Assembly: GCF_030272615.1 (NCBI RefSeq)
Contig: NC_081408.1
Coordinates: 609,961,673-610,025,672, forward strand
DNA length: 64,000 nucleotides
Reading direction: 5' to 3'
Source of the DNA: Cryptomeria japonica
Taxonomy: Eukaryota > Streptophyta > Pinopsida > Cupressales > Cupressaceae
Below, piece by piece: positions 9,800 to 21,300 of this stretch (within the stretch, counting starts at the first letter, position 1; every line of letters begins with the position of its first letter). Position numbers and translations under genes: made by a program. The notes under the pieces were generated by a model. That model was not told where the DNA came from and did not search any database. It saw only the letters and a list, made by a program, of their open reading frames with translations.

Positions 9800-10119
9800 T
9801 AATGAAGCAAAGAAATTGGAGTAAAATTCACACTATTAATGGACAATAACCATATAGGAACATTAAATTGTAAGAGAGCATTGAAATGAAACTGTAAACC
9901 ACATACAAAGAAATCATCAATAGACAAATCATAATGCAACTATGAAGGAGCTAAACCATCATTGGACATCTAATATGACTGTTAATATTATTTACAGTGA
10001 CTATATTGAAAGAAATGCTAGTTTATTGAAAACAATATAATTTCAATTGAAAGATTTATAGCATTTAACGATGATTGTAGAGGAAATTTAGTTATTCTGT
10101 GTGTACCAACCTGAATGTG

Positions 10120-10401
10120 CGCCCTTAAATAAGGAATGTGCATAGGGTATTTGTAGAGCTCAGGAATATGCAACGAATTAGATTGTAATGAAAGTGACAT
10201 GAAAATTTTTGTTTTATAATATAATTCGAATGTGCAATGCATTCGATTGTGGTAGTTAGCTATTTTTAAATTTGAATTTTTGTGGGAAACAATCGGTCAT
10301 GTCATATTAAATATGTAGTCCTCCATTACTTCGAATTGTTCAGTTTTCTTCTATGCTTTGAATGAAAGTTGGTTTTTCTTATTTAATTTTATGCAAATTC
10401 T
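10120..10401 (-). repeat. Right long terminal inverted repeat
   Basis: Reverse-complement partner of 4648-4930. The outer edge is ATTTTATGCAAATT at about 10388-10401; homology stops there. Confidence 0.85.
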
Positions 10402-11183
10402 TGGTTACTGGGAGCCTTACACAAGTTGTTGCAAATGAAGGTACCAAATGCAGATCCATTTAATGCATGAAGTTGTGAAGTGATATTTGGAAGAATGTAC
10501 ATTTGAGTGTCTAAGAAGTCAAAAGTTGATTGTTTTTATGTCATGTAATGCACTGTGCACATTTAATTGCAATTGAAGTACATTTGTATTTTTTAGCCAC
10601 TTGCATAAAGTGGCAAATGTAAATATTAAGTTTAAAAATAAATAAAAATGTTTATTATTTGTGCAAGTTGTTTTGTACTAAAATATATGTATCATAGTTG
10701 TTTATTTTTTTTACTTTTTTGTTGTCAACTACTAATTCATTTGTGAACATATATTGGTGTTAAAATAAATATTCAATTTTTTTTATGTTTTGGGGGGGTC
10801 AATATGACAATAAGGTGACGGCTATTGAAACTATGTTATTGTTGGTACTCTTCCTTTATAAGATCACCTTTATTTCTCTTTTTGAAATAAAATGAGTGCC
10901 TCCATCAATAACATCAAAATAATTTTGTGGAAGCAAATATTCTAGATATAGATGTGTACAGCTCCACTATAAAGAGTAATTGATGGTAGGGAATTTGAGG
11001 GCCTCTCGAAGTACTGATATAGATCTCGCAGAAACAAAGTAAAGCAACAACTGCAAATTTAATGGAAGGAATTTCCAAAAATGGAGAAAAGAAACTTAAA
11101 GCACTAAGGTCGAGACGATTACAGTAGGTGTAAAAAAAATAAAACATGTGGGAGCAAATATGCAATGCATTGATATTCAAAGT
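10402..11183. other. Intergenic, no gene seen
   Basis: AT-rich with homopolymer T runs (10690-10720, 10775-10790) and a G7 run near 10790. The short minus-strand ORF at 10914-11180 shows no recognisable domain. This is the space between the transposon and the aminoacylase promoter. Confidence 0.5.
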
Positions 11184-11218
11184 AGTGTGTAGTGTGTAGT
11201 GTGTAGTGTGTAGTGTGC
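11184..11218 (+). repeat. 7 bp minisatellite (AGTGTGT)5
   Basis: Five direct copies of AGTGTGT, the last ending in C, about 20 bp upstream of the aminoacylase TATA box. Confidence 0.9.
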
Positions 11219-11234
11219 ACGAAACTTTAGTTTT

Positions 11235-11243
11235 CTATATAAA
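11235..11243 (+). promoter_or_regulatory. Candidate TATA box of aminoacylase gene
   Basis: CTATATAAAT about 230 bp upstream of the start codon. Transcription from roughly 11265-11275 would give a ~200 base 5' leader. Position and sequence fit a plant core promoter; no other TATA of this quality lies closer. Confidence 0.55.
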
Positions 11244-11466
11244 TCCAAATATCGAATAGGAAAATATATTGCTCGTTGGGATAATATCATAATAAAATCC
11301 AAATTTTCGGCTTCGGACACGAGCAGTAGGTGGCTGTGTGAGAGAGGTCCTGTAGTGAGTCCATCTGTTTAAGGCGGGGAGAATACAGACGCCTGTAGAT
11401 AGAGACCAAACCAGATCTAACAGATACCAAACCAGAGCCTAACATTTAAGAAAATAAAGAGATTAA

Positions 11467-12321
11467 ATGGACACAAAAAACTACTTCCGAATTTTAATCA
11501 CCACACTAAGTATTGTTCTCATAGCCTTCTCGTATATAACTAAGTCAGAATCACCAGACTCACATTTAATTTCCAGATTCCAACAATATCTTCAAATCAA
11601 CACAGCACAGCCCAATCCCAACTACAAGCCAGCAGCAGATTTTATACTCTCCCAAGCAAAATCCATTGGCCTAGATGTCCAAGTCCTTGAATATGTCAAA
11701 TCAAAACCAGTCATACTCCTCACATGGCAAGGAAAAGAGAAGTATCTGCCCTCCATACTTCTGAACTCCCACATAGATGTTGTTCCTGCAGAGAAAGAGA
11801 AGTGGGTTCATGACCCCTTCTTAGCCCACAAAGATTCCAATGGTGACATCTATGCCAGGGGTTCACAAGACATGAAGTGTGTAGGGTTGCAATATCTTGA
11901 GGCCCTCAGAAATCTGAAAAATAGAGGCTTTGTCCCTCGTAGGACTATCCATGCTTCTTTTGTCCCCGATGAAGAGATTGGGGGCCATGATGGCGCAGAA
12001 ATGTTTGTGGGTTCCAAGGATTTTGAGAGTTTGAATGTGGGTGTTGTTTTGGATGAAGGGCTTGCTTCACCTGATGAGAATTATAGAGTTTTCTATGGGG
12101 AAAGATCTCCCTGGTGGCTGGTCATAAAGGCAGTGGGGGCACCTGGTCATGGCTCAAAGCTGTATGATAACAGTGCAATGGAAAACTTGTTGAAGAGTGT
12201 GGAGACTATTATGAAGTTTAGAGCAGCCCAGTTTGATCTTGTCAAGGCAGGATTGGCTGCTGAGGGGGAGGTGATTTCTGTTAATCCAGTTTTCATGAAA
12301 GCAGGAACTCCAACTCCCACG
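11467..12321 (+). CDS. ACY1: Aminoacylase exon 1
   Basis: 855 nt, 285 codons, ending ACTCCCACG before donor GTATGC. It carries the putative signal segment, all metal ligands except the C-terminal His, and most of the lid domain. Start chosen as the first ATG of the frame, with GATTAAATGG context and stops upstream. Reading on past the donor soon meets a stop. Confidence 0.93.
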
Positions 12322-15300
12322 GTATGCTTATTGAATTTATACTTTGCGTGATTTTGTTTTCAAAATGGGATGATAATAGTTGTTGTAACTTGTTATATGT
12401 CGCTGGATAGATTTGGCAACGGGAGTAGTCTTTTTTTTCATTCTTAATTATAATCTTAATTACTAACTTAAGATAATAGAATCATTGTAACTAGTGAATT
12501 GGATGTCCACACCTTATGATTTCTCTATATAAGAAGTGTAGAGATCACCGGCTGGGTAGGAACCGTGTGGAAAACTATACAGGTTTTTTATTTTGGGTGT
12601 GTGCCTGGCGTGGGAGGAGGGAGGGGCTGGGTTGATTTTTTATCTGGTGATACTCAGGGATCAAAACATAACATATTCTTATCAGGAAGCCCTGAGTTCA
12701 GAGCTGGGATGTGAAGAGGTTCCCATCAGGGAATAAACACTGGTTGCGCAAGGTGAGACCATTCTTGTGTTCTTCGTGTTACACCTAAGAACACAACATA
12801 TGCTTATCAGGAAGCCCTGAGTTCAAATCTGAGATGCGAAGAAGTTTCCACCAGGGAATAAACCATCGTCGCGCAAGGTGAGACCATTCTTGTGTTCATA
12901 GTATTGACACCCAATCACAGGACTGATCACTTCATTCCTGCAAATAGTGATGGCATAATGGTCTCCTTTCTCTGCACATATGACAAAAGGGTTTGGCCTA
13001 CACAGTTGAGTGTCTGGCAAGATGACCTTGATGGCCAGCAAGGTTCTTAAGAGATTGGAGTTGATTTTTTTCAGAAACACTTGCAAGCGCTAGCCTACAT
13101 ATATGGAGTGAAATATGCATTTCTTATGGATGAGTTCCAAGAAATCATTGCTTTCAGGCTATCCTTGAAAAGTTATTTGCTTGACACTTGAATATATTGT
13201 TTTTGAGCCATTTCTGCTTCTGACAATGTTCAAACCATACCATAGCCTGTAATTTCAACTTTCCCAAGCACTGTAGCAAGTATCTGACAATATAGATAAC
13301 ATTTTCATCATCATCTTCCGAAAAGGCTCAATTACCTTTAAGCAGTCAGATCCTGCGGGGCATATAACATGTGGAGAGAAAATGGTCTAAAAATTAATGT
13401 GAGGAGTCAACCGTTGTTATGAAAATAAAATAGATATGCCACAGGTGAAAAATATCCACGGTTATGATGTCCAGTAATATTGCCATATTCACCGTTCACC
13501 TATGTCATTTGTTTCTTTGGAGTACATGATTTTTACCATGCTTTGTATTGGATGGGTAGCTTTCTGGCTAATCTTTTATGAGGACTAAACTACTTCCTTA
13601 TGGATCATGGAAATCTTCCGTAATGCCTTATCAATATTAGGTCTACAGGGCCAGCTCTGTGAAATTAAACTAGTGAACAGAATGGAAGCAAATCTTGCTC
13701 TGGCACAGCTACCCGTTTTAGTCATGCTCCTTTTGCTTCACAAACTAAAGAAATGAAACTATAATGACTAGTTGAAAGAATTTTTTTAAATTGTTGACAA
13801 ACAATAAATGCAAAGCAGTATGATACCCATCTCTTGCTATCTATCATTTACCTATTTGAAAATTTTCAAGCAATCTTCTAAACAAGAATCTTTTATGAGA
13901 GGTCAGCTCAATTTCTGATTTGAATTGTGTCTTCAAATAAAATCAAAAGAAATTTTTTCACACAATGTTTTTTTTAAAGTCCTAAAACTTAGTGTCAGAT
14001 TTCATCTATACCTTTCAATTGGCTCTGATTGTTTTCATTCCTTGTCAACAAACTCCTTTAGTTACATCTTGACTGTTTTCTTCTGCCACCAATGTCGTCT
14101 AGTTAGTGCATTATTTTTTTCCTTTCCTTGAAGGACTAATCCAAGATTTTTGGTTTCATATGTGATTTGCTTTTATTTCTGACAGATAACTCTTAGTTAC
14201 TTTCCAAATCTAAATGTGTTAGTTCAGCTACCATCAACATGAGTCCTCAATGCTGACTGCCACTAACATTATCTACTGCAAAGGATTTGTTGGATTTGAT
14301 CGTTTGGGCATTTATATGGTCTTATGATTTATCTACAATTTTTCAATGTGTACTATTGTAAGTAGTTTTAATTTCAAATTGGTCAAGAAGTCAGATACTG
14401 ATGGTGAATTTTCATTCTGATGCACTTTAAATACAAGTTTAGGCCAGGCATTTAACACTATGAAAACTGTCTTTGATCCAAGGTTACAGACCTGATTATC
14501 GGTAGCTTGCACTGTTTTTGAAAAACATAGTCAAAAGACTGTTCTTTGGAAGATGTATGCCAGGGGTGTTCTTGCCTTGTAGATCAGAGTTCATCAGACA
14601 ATCTGGATCTATATTCTGTTATGCAATTCATAGATTGACCTGACATTTGTGTTGGGTCACATAAGCTAGGTCTATCCCTTCAAGACATAGAATTAGGACT
14701 GTATGCTTGGACAAGTGTTGGTAGTCTGATTAAGTTCTATTTACATGAATATCTTCCATTTTTCAGCATTTGATCTGCATGTAATATCATAATATATGAG
14801 TATGATGAATTTTGTGTCTGGCTATTAGTCTTAATCCTGCAGTCCTGTAGATTGTGTGGTACAGTTTTTTTTTGATCTTTCATTTAATTAAGGATGAAGC
14901 TCTTGGCAAAATGCACTAAAACATATGATTTTGTGTTGTAGGGGTTTGTCATGAATCTTCAACCATCTGAGGCTGAAGCAGGTTTTGACATTCGTGTTTC
15001 ACCAGGCACTAATGCTGAATCTTTAGAAAAACGAATTGCAGAAGAATGGGCACCGGCTTCACGCAATATGACATTCCAGGTTTGAAGATGACTTTTGAAT
15101 ATTGCCTTCACTCTTTACTGTGCTATATGTCTGAGTTTGATGTATTTTTATGTTTAGGTCTTAGATAGAGCTCTGTTGGTGAGGCTGTTCTTAAGATGAG
15201 AGTAGTTTGCAGCAAAATATGATTTTATAAAACTGTGGAAAACCAAATCAATATGCATCTCAAGTAAGAAGGGATAATCAAATACATGGTTTATCAAATC

Positions 15301-18300
15301 CAAAAAAATGTCTCTGTGCATTTAACTGAAGAAGGGATATTCAAGTGGTTAATGAAAATGTACTAGCCTCTTTAGCTCATGGTAACAGGGCAGGGACCTT
15401 TTCCCAAATTCTTTTGTAAATAATTCAGGTCATGCAAAATAATTGATAGTTCGGCAACCTTGCAGAGCAGAGGTGGCCTGATAATGATTAACAAACAATC
15501 ACCACCTCTCTTGAGTATATAGTAATATACATTCTTTGAATGGGCACTTGATGCTGGGGCTTTTTACTGTTTACTAGAAGGACTGATTCCCCCAGTGATT
15601 TGGTATATCTCTGGGACCTTGTGACTCTCTTACTGACAGCTAGTAGATCAGATACCCAAGTCATGCTTTGAAGTTGACTATTGGCATCTAACAAGTTTTG
15701 TGTAATACTCAAGCCCCAAGTCCCTGCAACTCAAATTCTGTAATGCACTGTTGCCTTTCCTCAATCCCATATGTAATATTTGTTCCTTGACCTTCAGGAA
15801 GTGGCTCCTTTCAGATGTTGAGTTTTAATGGGGATTTCCATGACCCCCATCTTCATTACTTCATTCTTCAATTTCTAGCCATTGGGGTTGTCAAGTACCC
15901 TTTGGTTAGTGTAGTTGCTAAATCAGATGCTGATGGATCCATGAAATGTTGCATCTCCAAGTGGATTGCCACTTCAGTGGACTCCTGTTTCTTGCACTTG
16001 GCAAAGAGGGTCAGCTTTTCCTTCCTCATTCATAGTCTAGGTTACAACTTACAAGGGCAGATGAACACTACAATTAGATTTTTGATCTTTTTCTGAAGCA
16101 CTGTCAGCCTTGGATACGAGGACAATCATTGGAAGAATTACCTTTGTTCTCCAAGTATTGATCATTTGAAAATTCTTAAACACAGTTCATTCTCCCAAGG
16201 CCATTATCAGACACAGTGTTGGCCTTTTGCTGTGGTCGACAGTGATGCAACTGGATATGATTCAGACTAGAACGTAGTTTTGTGTTAGCCCCCTTCTGTT
16301 GACACTGTTAGTTGTTTGTTATAAAATTTTAATGAGAAGCTTCCTGTCATAAGGATGTTTTGTTATAGGGTTTGTTGCTAATCAACTTTTCTAATATAAT
16401 TTCTTTTTTTCTATGGTTATATGCTGGCTTTGTCTTAGTTTCACCACTTTCCTGTTCGGTTTTAGATGCTTAATTATTTGATATGGAATTTCCTTTTGCA
16501 TTCTTGGTTAGCTGTTGTAACTTGCTGTACTTTCAAATCCCATTTATAGTTCTTTCTTTTTCCTACTTTTATTTAATTTCTATTTTGTACCTTTTAGTTC
16601 ATGAATTCATGTAGCACTGTTTGTCATGTTGTTGTTATTACATCATGCAACTAAAAGTCTTTCATTTGCTTTTAATCTCAAGCAGATGGTAGCATGTAAG
16701 ATGCAGGTCAATACTGCCTCTTGGAACTTGGTTCAAAGCATTATTAGGTCCCCATCTTTATTGTTTACCAACTTTATTATCTTTCTCATCTATCAATTCA
16801 TTATTACGCCTACTTCCTCTTTGCTAATGACATATTGTCCTAGTATTAGAGTCATGGATTTAACACTTGGCATGCTTGTAAACAAAAAAAATTCAAGCAG
16901 TTTTTCTTTATTGGATTTGACCAGTTCCAAAATGATTCTTTTGCAGTAATCTCAAATGGATAATAACATGTAAACTAGTGGTTCTATCCTGCCTTTTGGA
17001 ACTTGGTTTGTAACTTTGAAGGATTTTGAGGTCTTATCATTCTTGTTTACCAACTTTGTTATCTTCTTGGTTTATCAGTTTTGTTATTGGTTGTGCTTCA
17101 TCTCTGTAAAGATGTATTTTCCTTGTCTTAATGTCATGGAATAATGACTCAGCAATCTTATATCATAAGATTTTTTAACTTTGGATTTTATTGGATACTT
17201 TCTAGAGAACTTTGTTTTTTGGTTAAAAAGGCTTACATGTGTTCTTATATCACCTTTCTTTGTGCTAACTGGCTGTGTATTAATTTGGAAGTTTTAATTG
17301 TTGCATTATAATGTACCCGTTGTCACAAAAGTTTGCACCTTGTCTGAGCTATTAACTTAGACAGCCTTGTGAAACATGGTAACAACCTCCAAGTGTGAGA
17401 CCTTGACATGTGAGGTTAAGTCTCTGGAGAAGGCCAACTTCCTTTCCAATCAGGGTGTAGTGTTGAACCAACCCAACACTTGTATAAAGCCTAATTCTAA
17501 ACTTATTTTACTAATTTGCAGAGAAAAGGTGAGGAGTGCAGAAAAGTAAAAGAGGTGATGCACCAAGATTGAAATTGGTCTTCCCCTGCCTATGAATGCA
17601 CAAGACATCAAAGAAAGATACCCAATATACACAAATCTCTAACTTGACCAGTATCCTAAAGATTCGTATGAAGGTTACAATTCATAAGGTGTTAAAAGGA
17701 AAGAGCATTCACAATGTAACACCTATGAGCTAAATTAACACAATCACACAATCTGGAAACAAAGAAAAGCATTTAGATACAGAGGCAGATCAATCTTACA
17801 CAGAATATGATTATCTGAAGAAGACAAGGTAAAATAGGTAGCTTTATTAATGCAAGGCAAGGCAAAATTATAGATACAGAAAAACTTGAATTTCTATATG
17901 AGAATTGAAGGGAGAAGACTGCAAAAATATGTTACAAAATTGCCTTTATAGTGCAGGCATAACTCCGACTGGGCATTGAAATCAGAAACCCTAACCAACT
18001 AGGGTTAGGTTACAGCAGGAATGAAGATACATGATTCAAATCAAAGAGCTAATTGCTTGCATGCTGGAACAGGTCCTCTCTGGCGGAGAAGGACAAAAAG
18101 GAGGCGTTCTGCAGTCGATACAGGTAGGAGACATCAAAATCCAGGCGGTTCTGTCAAAGAGATGGTGTCTGATCGTATGGAGGCTGTCTCTGCTTATATC
18201 ATATGAGAATCAGAGGTCTGCAGATCTATACTTTGGGAGCCATTCTTGACAGGTGTGAGAGTGAACAAGATGCAGTCCCTCATATCATTATTGTAGCCAT

Positions 18301-21300
18301 AAGTACCTACAACAGCATGCCCTGCAAGCTCATGTATTTTGCAACTAGTTACCAAACATTTTAAAAAATATGGAAATTACTAAACTGATATCTGGTCTGC
18401 TTCTTATAAGGCATCTTTGGAAACAAATTGCTGCCATGATACAGCTTGGAGCTTTGTGATGTTATTCTACCACTTTGGTATGACGAGGCCATCCGGGAGT
18501 CATTGGCCTTGGATGATAGGAGAAGTTGTCACATCCCTCACGTCAGCCACTTCCACGGTGGTTGATTGAGGGGAAATAAATTTAAAGAAAGGGCGAGGAG
18601 ACAAGCTGACGATGCAGGTATGTGCAGGAGTTAGAAGTGAGTGCTCGACAACTGTGAATAAACTATTTATGTCACACCATTAAGAAGTATGGTGTCCCCC
18701 TTTCTGATTGATGACCTTGTGCTGGAGGTGTAAATGAAATGAAAAGGGGGCAATGCGACTAATGAGAATGGCATCTCTGCCCTTTCATGGGTCAATTCAG
18801 CGCGCAAAGGTCCCCAACCCTTCACCCGTGACTTGATGAAGAAAAAGGAGAGAGATCTTAGAATGGTCATGGACTCTTGTGAGCACGAAGGATAAAGGAA
18901 GGTGGAAACAAGAGCTTTTGAACAGGTTATCAACACCCATCAACACTTAGTAAGAGAGGGGATTTATCATGGAGAACAAAGAGAGAGGGAAGGCGTGAAT
19001 AGAGGCAACAAGGATTAAGTTGAGTTGCACAGGCATTAAGGAGAAAAGGAAGAGGATATGAATGAATTGGATTTGTTGAGAAGGCTTTAGAAACTTTCAA
19101 GCAAATGAAGTTGGTGAGTTAAAGCCATATCCAAGCCTTTGCTAGCATCCTCCTCTCCTGCACCCAAATGAGAGATTTTGCTTAGACTATGGCTATAGAT
19201 CCAAGCCTAAGGATAGAGGAATTCATGAGAGAAGTAAGATGGGAGTGGAAACGATTGGTGTTGTGGTGACCTAGGAGTAGTTTTGAAAGCATGAAAACCA
19301 TGTATAGAAATGTGAGAGGAAGGAGAAAATGGCGTGAAGGGGGGGAGAAGAGAGAAATTTGAAGGTTTGAATGAAGGGTGGCACACAAAGGGAAAGAAAC
19401 TCATGACTTTCTATAAATCTTCAATTTCGGGCTCTTTTGGGAAGAAAAAAAGCATTCAGAATGATGATGAAGGCATAAAGGGTAGACCAATTTGAGGAGA
19501 AGAATGGGAAGGCTTGAAAGGCATGGAAGAAAGAGTAGGAGAAACGTTGGGAAAAGACCATCTGTTGGTAACTGCAACACAATTCCTTGTATTTTGGGCA
19601 GGAGATTACATCTCAAGCTAAGGAAAAAGAACATCAACAACTATTGGAAGAGCAGGTTTTGTCTATGGAAGGGAGATGGCGAAAGAAGAGGGATAGCAAG
19701 GTAAGATTGTATTGCTGGAAAAGGATATCTATCTTGATCCACAAGACTCAAAAGGAGCTCTGTTAGCTTCAACAAATAAGGAAGACTTAGTTCTTTAATC
19801 TTTTCCTTATATATGGATATTGTGAACCAGTTTCCTAGAAGTAACAATGAATTTGTTTGCTATGTGAAATGTTGTATTGTCATTTCTTTTCCTCCATGCA
19901 TATAAAAGACGTAGTCTGCGTTATACTACTTCTGAACATATAATGTAATCACTATAGCTGTTGAACACTTGTTGTTGGAATGCAACATCAAACTAGTTAC
20001 ATTGTTTAGTTTGGAAGCCACATCAAAGTGATATTTATTGTGGAGAAATTTCACCTATTTCTTGTAACTCTTGGATGGTGGGAATTATCATACCCACCTT
20101 AATGCAGATAGCATTTTAATGTTTTTGTAACTTTTTAACTGCACAATCATCATGGGAAGAAAAGTGAAATCAGATCCTTAGTGGCTGAAATGATTCTCCC
20201 AATCAACATTTCACTTTCTCTCAACCACAGATAAAATAGAAGTTTATTTCTACCAAATTGGACTAAGCTGAGTTTGTCTTGTTATCCTCTGACTTCAGAG
20301 CTTATAGAATTTATTATTATAGGCCTCATTTGGTAATAGAAGAACATTCACAAAATCTTATATCATGAAAACATCAAACTTAGTTGTGCCTTTATATAAT
20401 GATACTTTCACATAAATGTCTTGTTTTGGAATTATTTAAGAGTAATATTACTTAACAAAATATTCTTTGTTATCAAGGCCTTTCCCAGTTAGGCAGAGAT
20501 TTGTTGTTGACATGGTCCTAAAAACAAGTAGAAAAGGGGTAAAGTCTTGAATTAAAATGAATAGTATTATTTTTTAAGCTAATTCTTGTAATCTCTTGTT
20601 AGTCTTGGAACAGAATGAAATACCACAATTTTAATTACTATAGGAAAATCATTTTAACCTTGATATGCAATTAAAGTAGTCATGGAGGTGGCAATTTATT
20701 TCCTCTATATTAGGCCTCCAAATATGATGGTATGCTCAAGGGTTCTATTGTGAACCTCAATTATTAACAAGGATAAGCCCTAATAAAATCTTCAGTCAAG
20801 GGTGCAATAACACGACACTATTTTCCTTATGGTTCACCTTTCTTTGTCTAAGAGTGTGAGCTAGCAAGCCCTGCCTAGTAGAAGATTCATGTAAATTTGA
20901 ATTATCTTTTGTGCTTGCACTATAACTATTAACCTGGTTGGATATAATGGCTGAATGATAAAAGATGACATAGTACAATATGCTTTTAGTACTTAGTTCC
21001 ATGAAGTCATGTAGTGTAATTTGACATTATCCCATTTCATGCCAAAAGTGGTCAACGATCATCACTTTAAACATATTAGTATTATTATCATATGTTTGAT
21101 TCACAAAACACATGATATAATGGTGCCTATGACTTATGTGCAAATGAATATTTATGCTAAACTTAATTGCAAGGAGATTCCATTGTGATATGGATGGAAA
21201 TTGATAGATGCATGTATGGTGGTATTATTAGGGTACTAGAAGTTGTATGTTATTCTCAATATATAATTATTAGGGAAATAAAATTGACAGGTTCATATTA

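Larger units (their letters stand above)
4648..10401 (-). mobile_element. pogo/Tigger-like DNA transposon, ~5.75 kb
   Basis: Proposed element bounded by inverted repeats 4648-4930 and 10120-10401 that enclose one transposase gene on the minus strand. Pairing at both edges starts at AATTTGCATAAAAT and is lost outside it, so these are taken as the termini. No clear TA target duplication was found. pogo/Tigger families usually have short terminal repeats, so the long repeats are unusual for the transposase type. A miniature LTR retrotransposon (9427-9799) is nested inside. Confidence 0.6.

Noticed and set aside
12823-13086. Minus-strand 87-codon ORF with Cys spacing faintly like the end of RNase T2
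   Set aside because: Similarity is only a few Cys and aromatic positions, there is no active-site region, and it overlaps the tandem duplication in intron 1.
15488-15712. Minus-strand ORF suspected to be a copia pol fragment
   Set aside because: No RT, RNase H or integrase motif could be identified.
18021-18249. Overlapping ORFs in intron 2 with KELIACMLEQVLSGGEGQ
   Set aside because: No recognisable domain, two overlapping frames, no supporting splice or repeat context.
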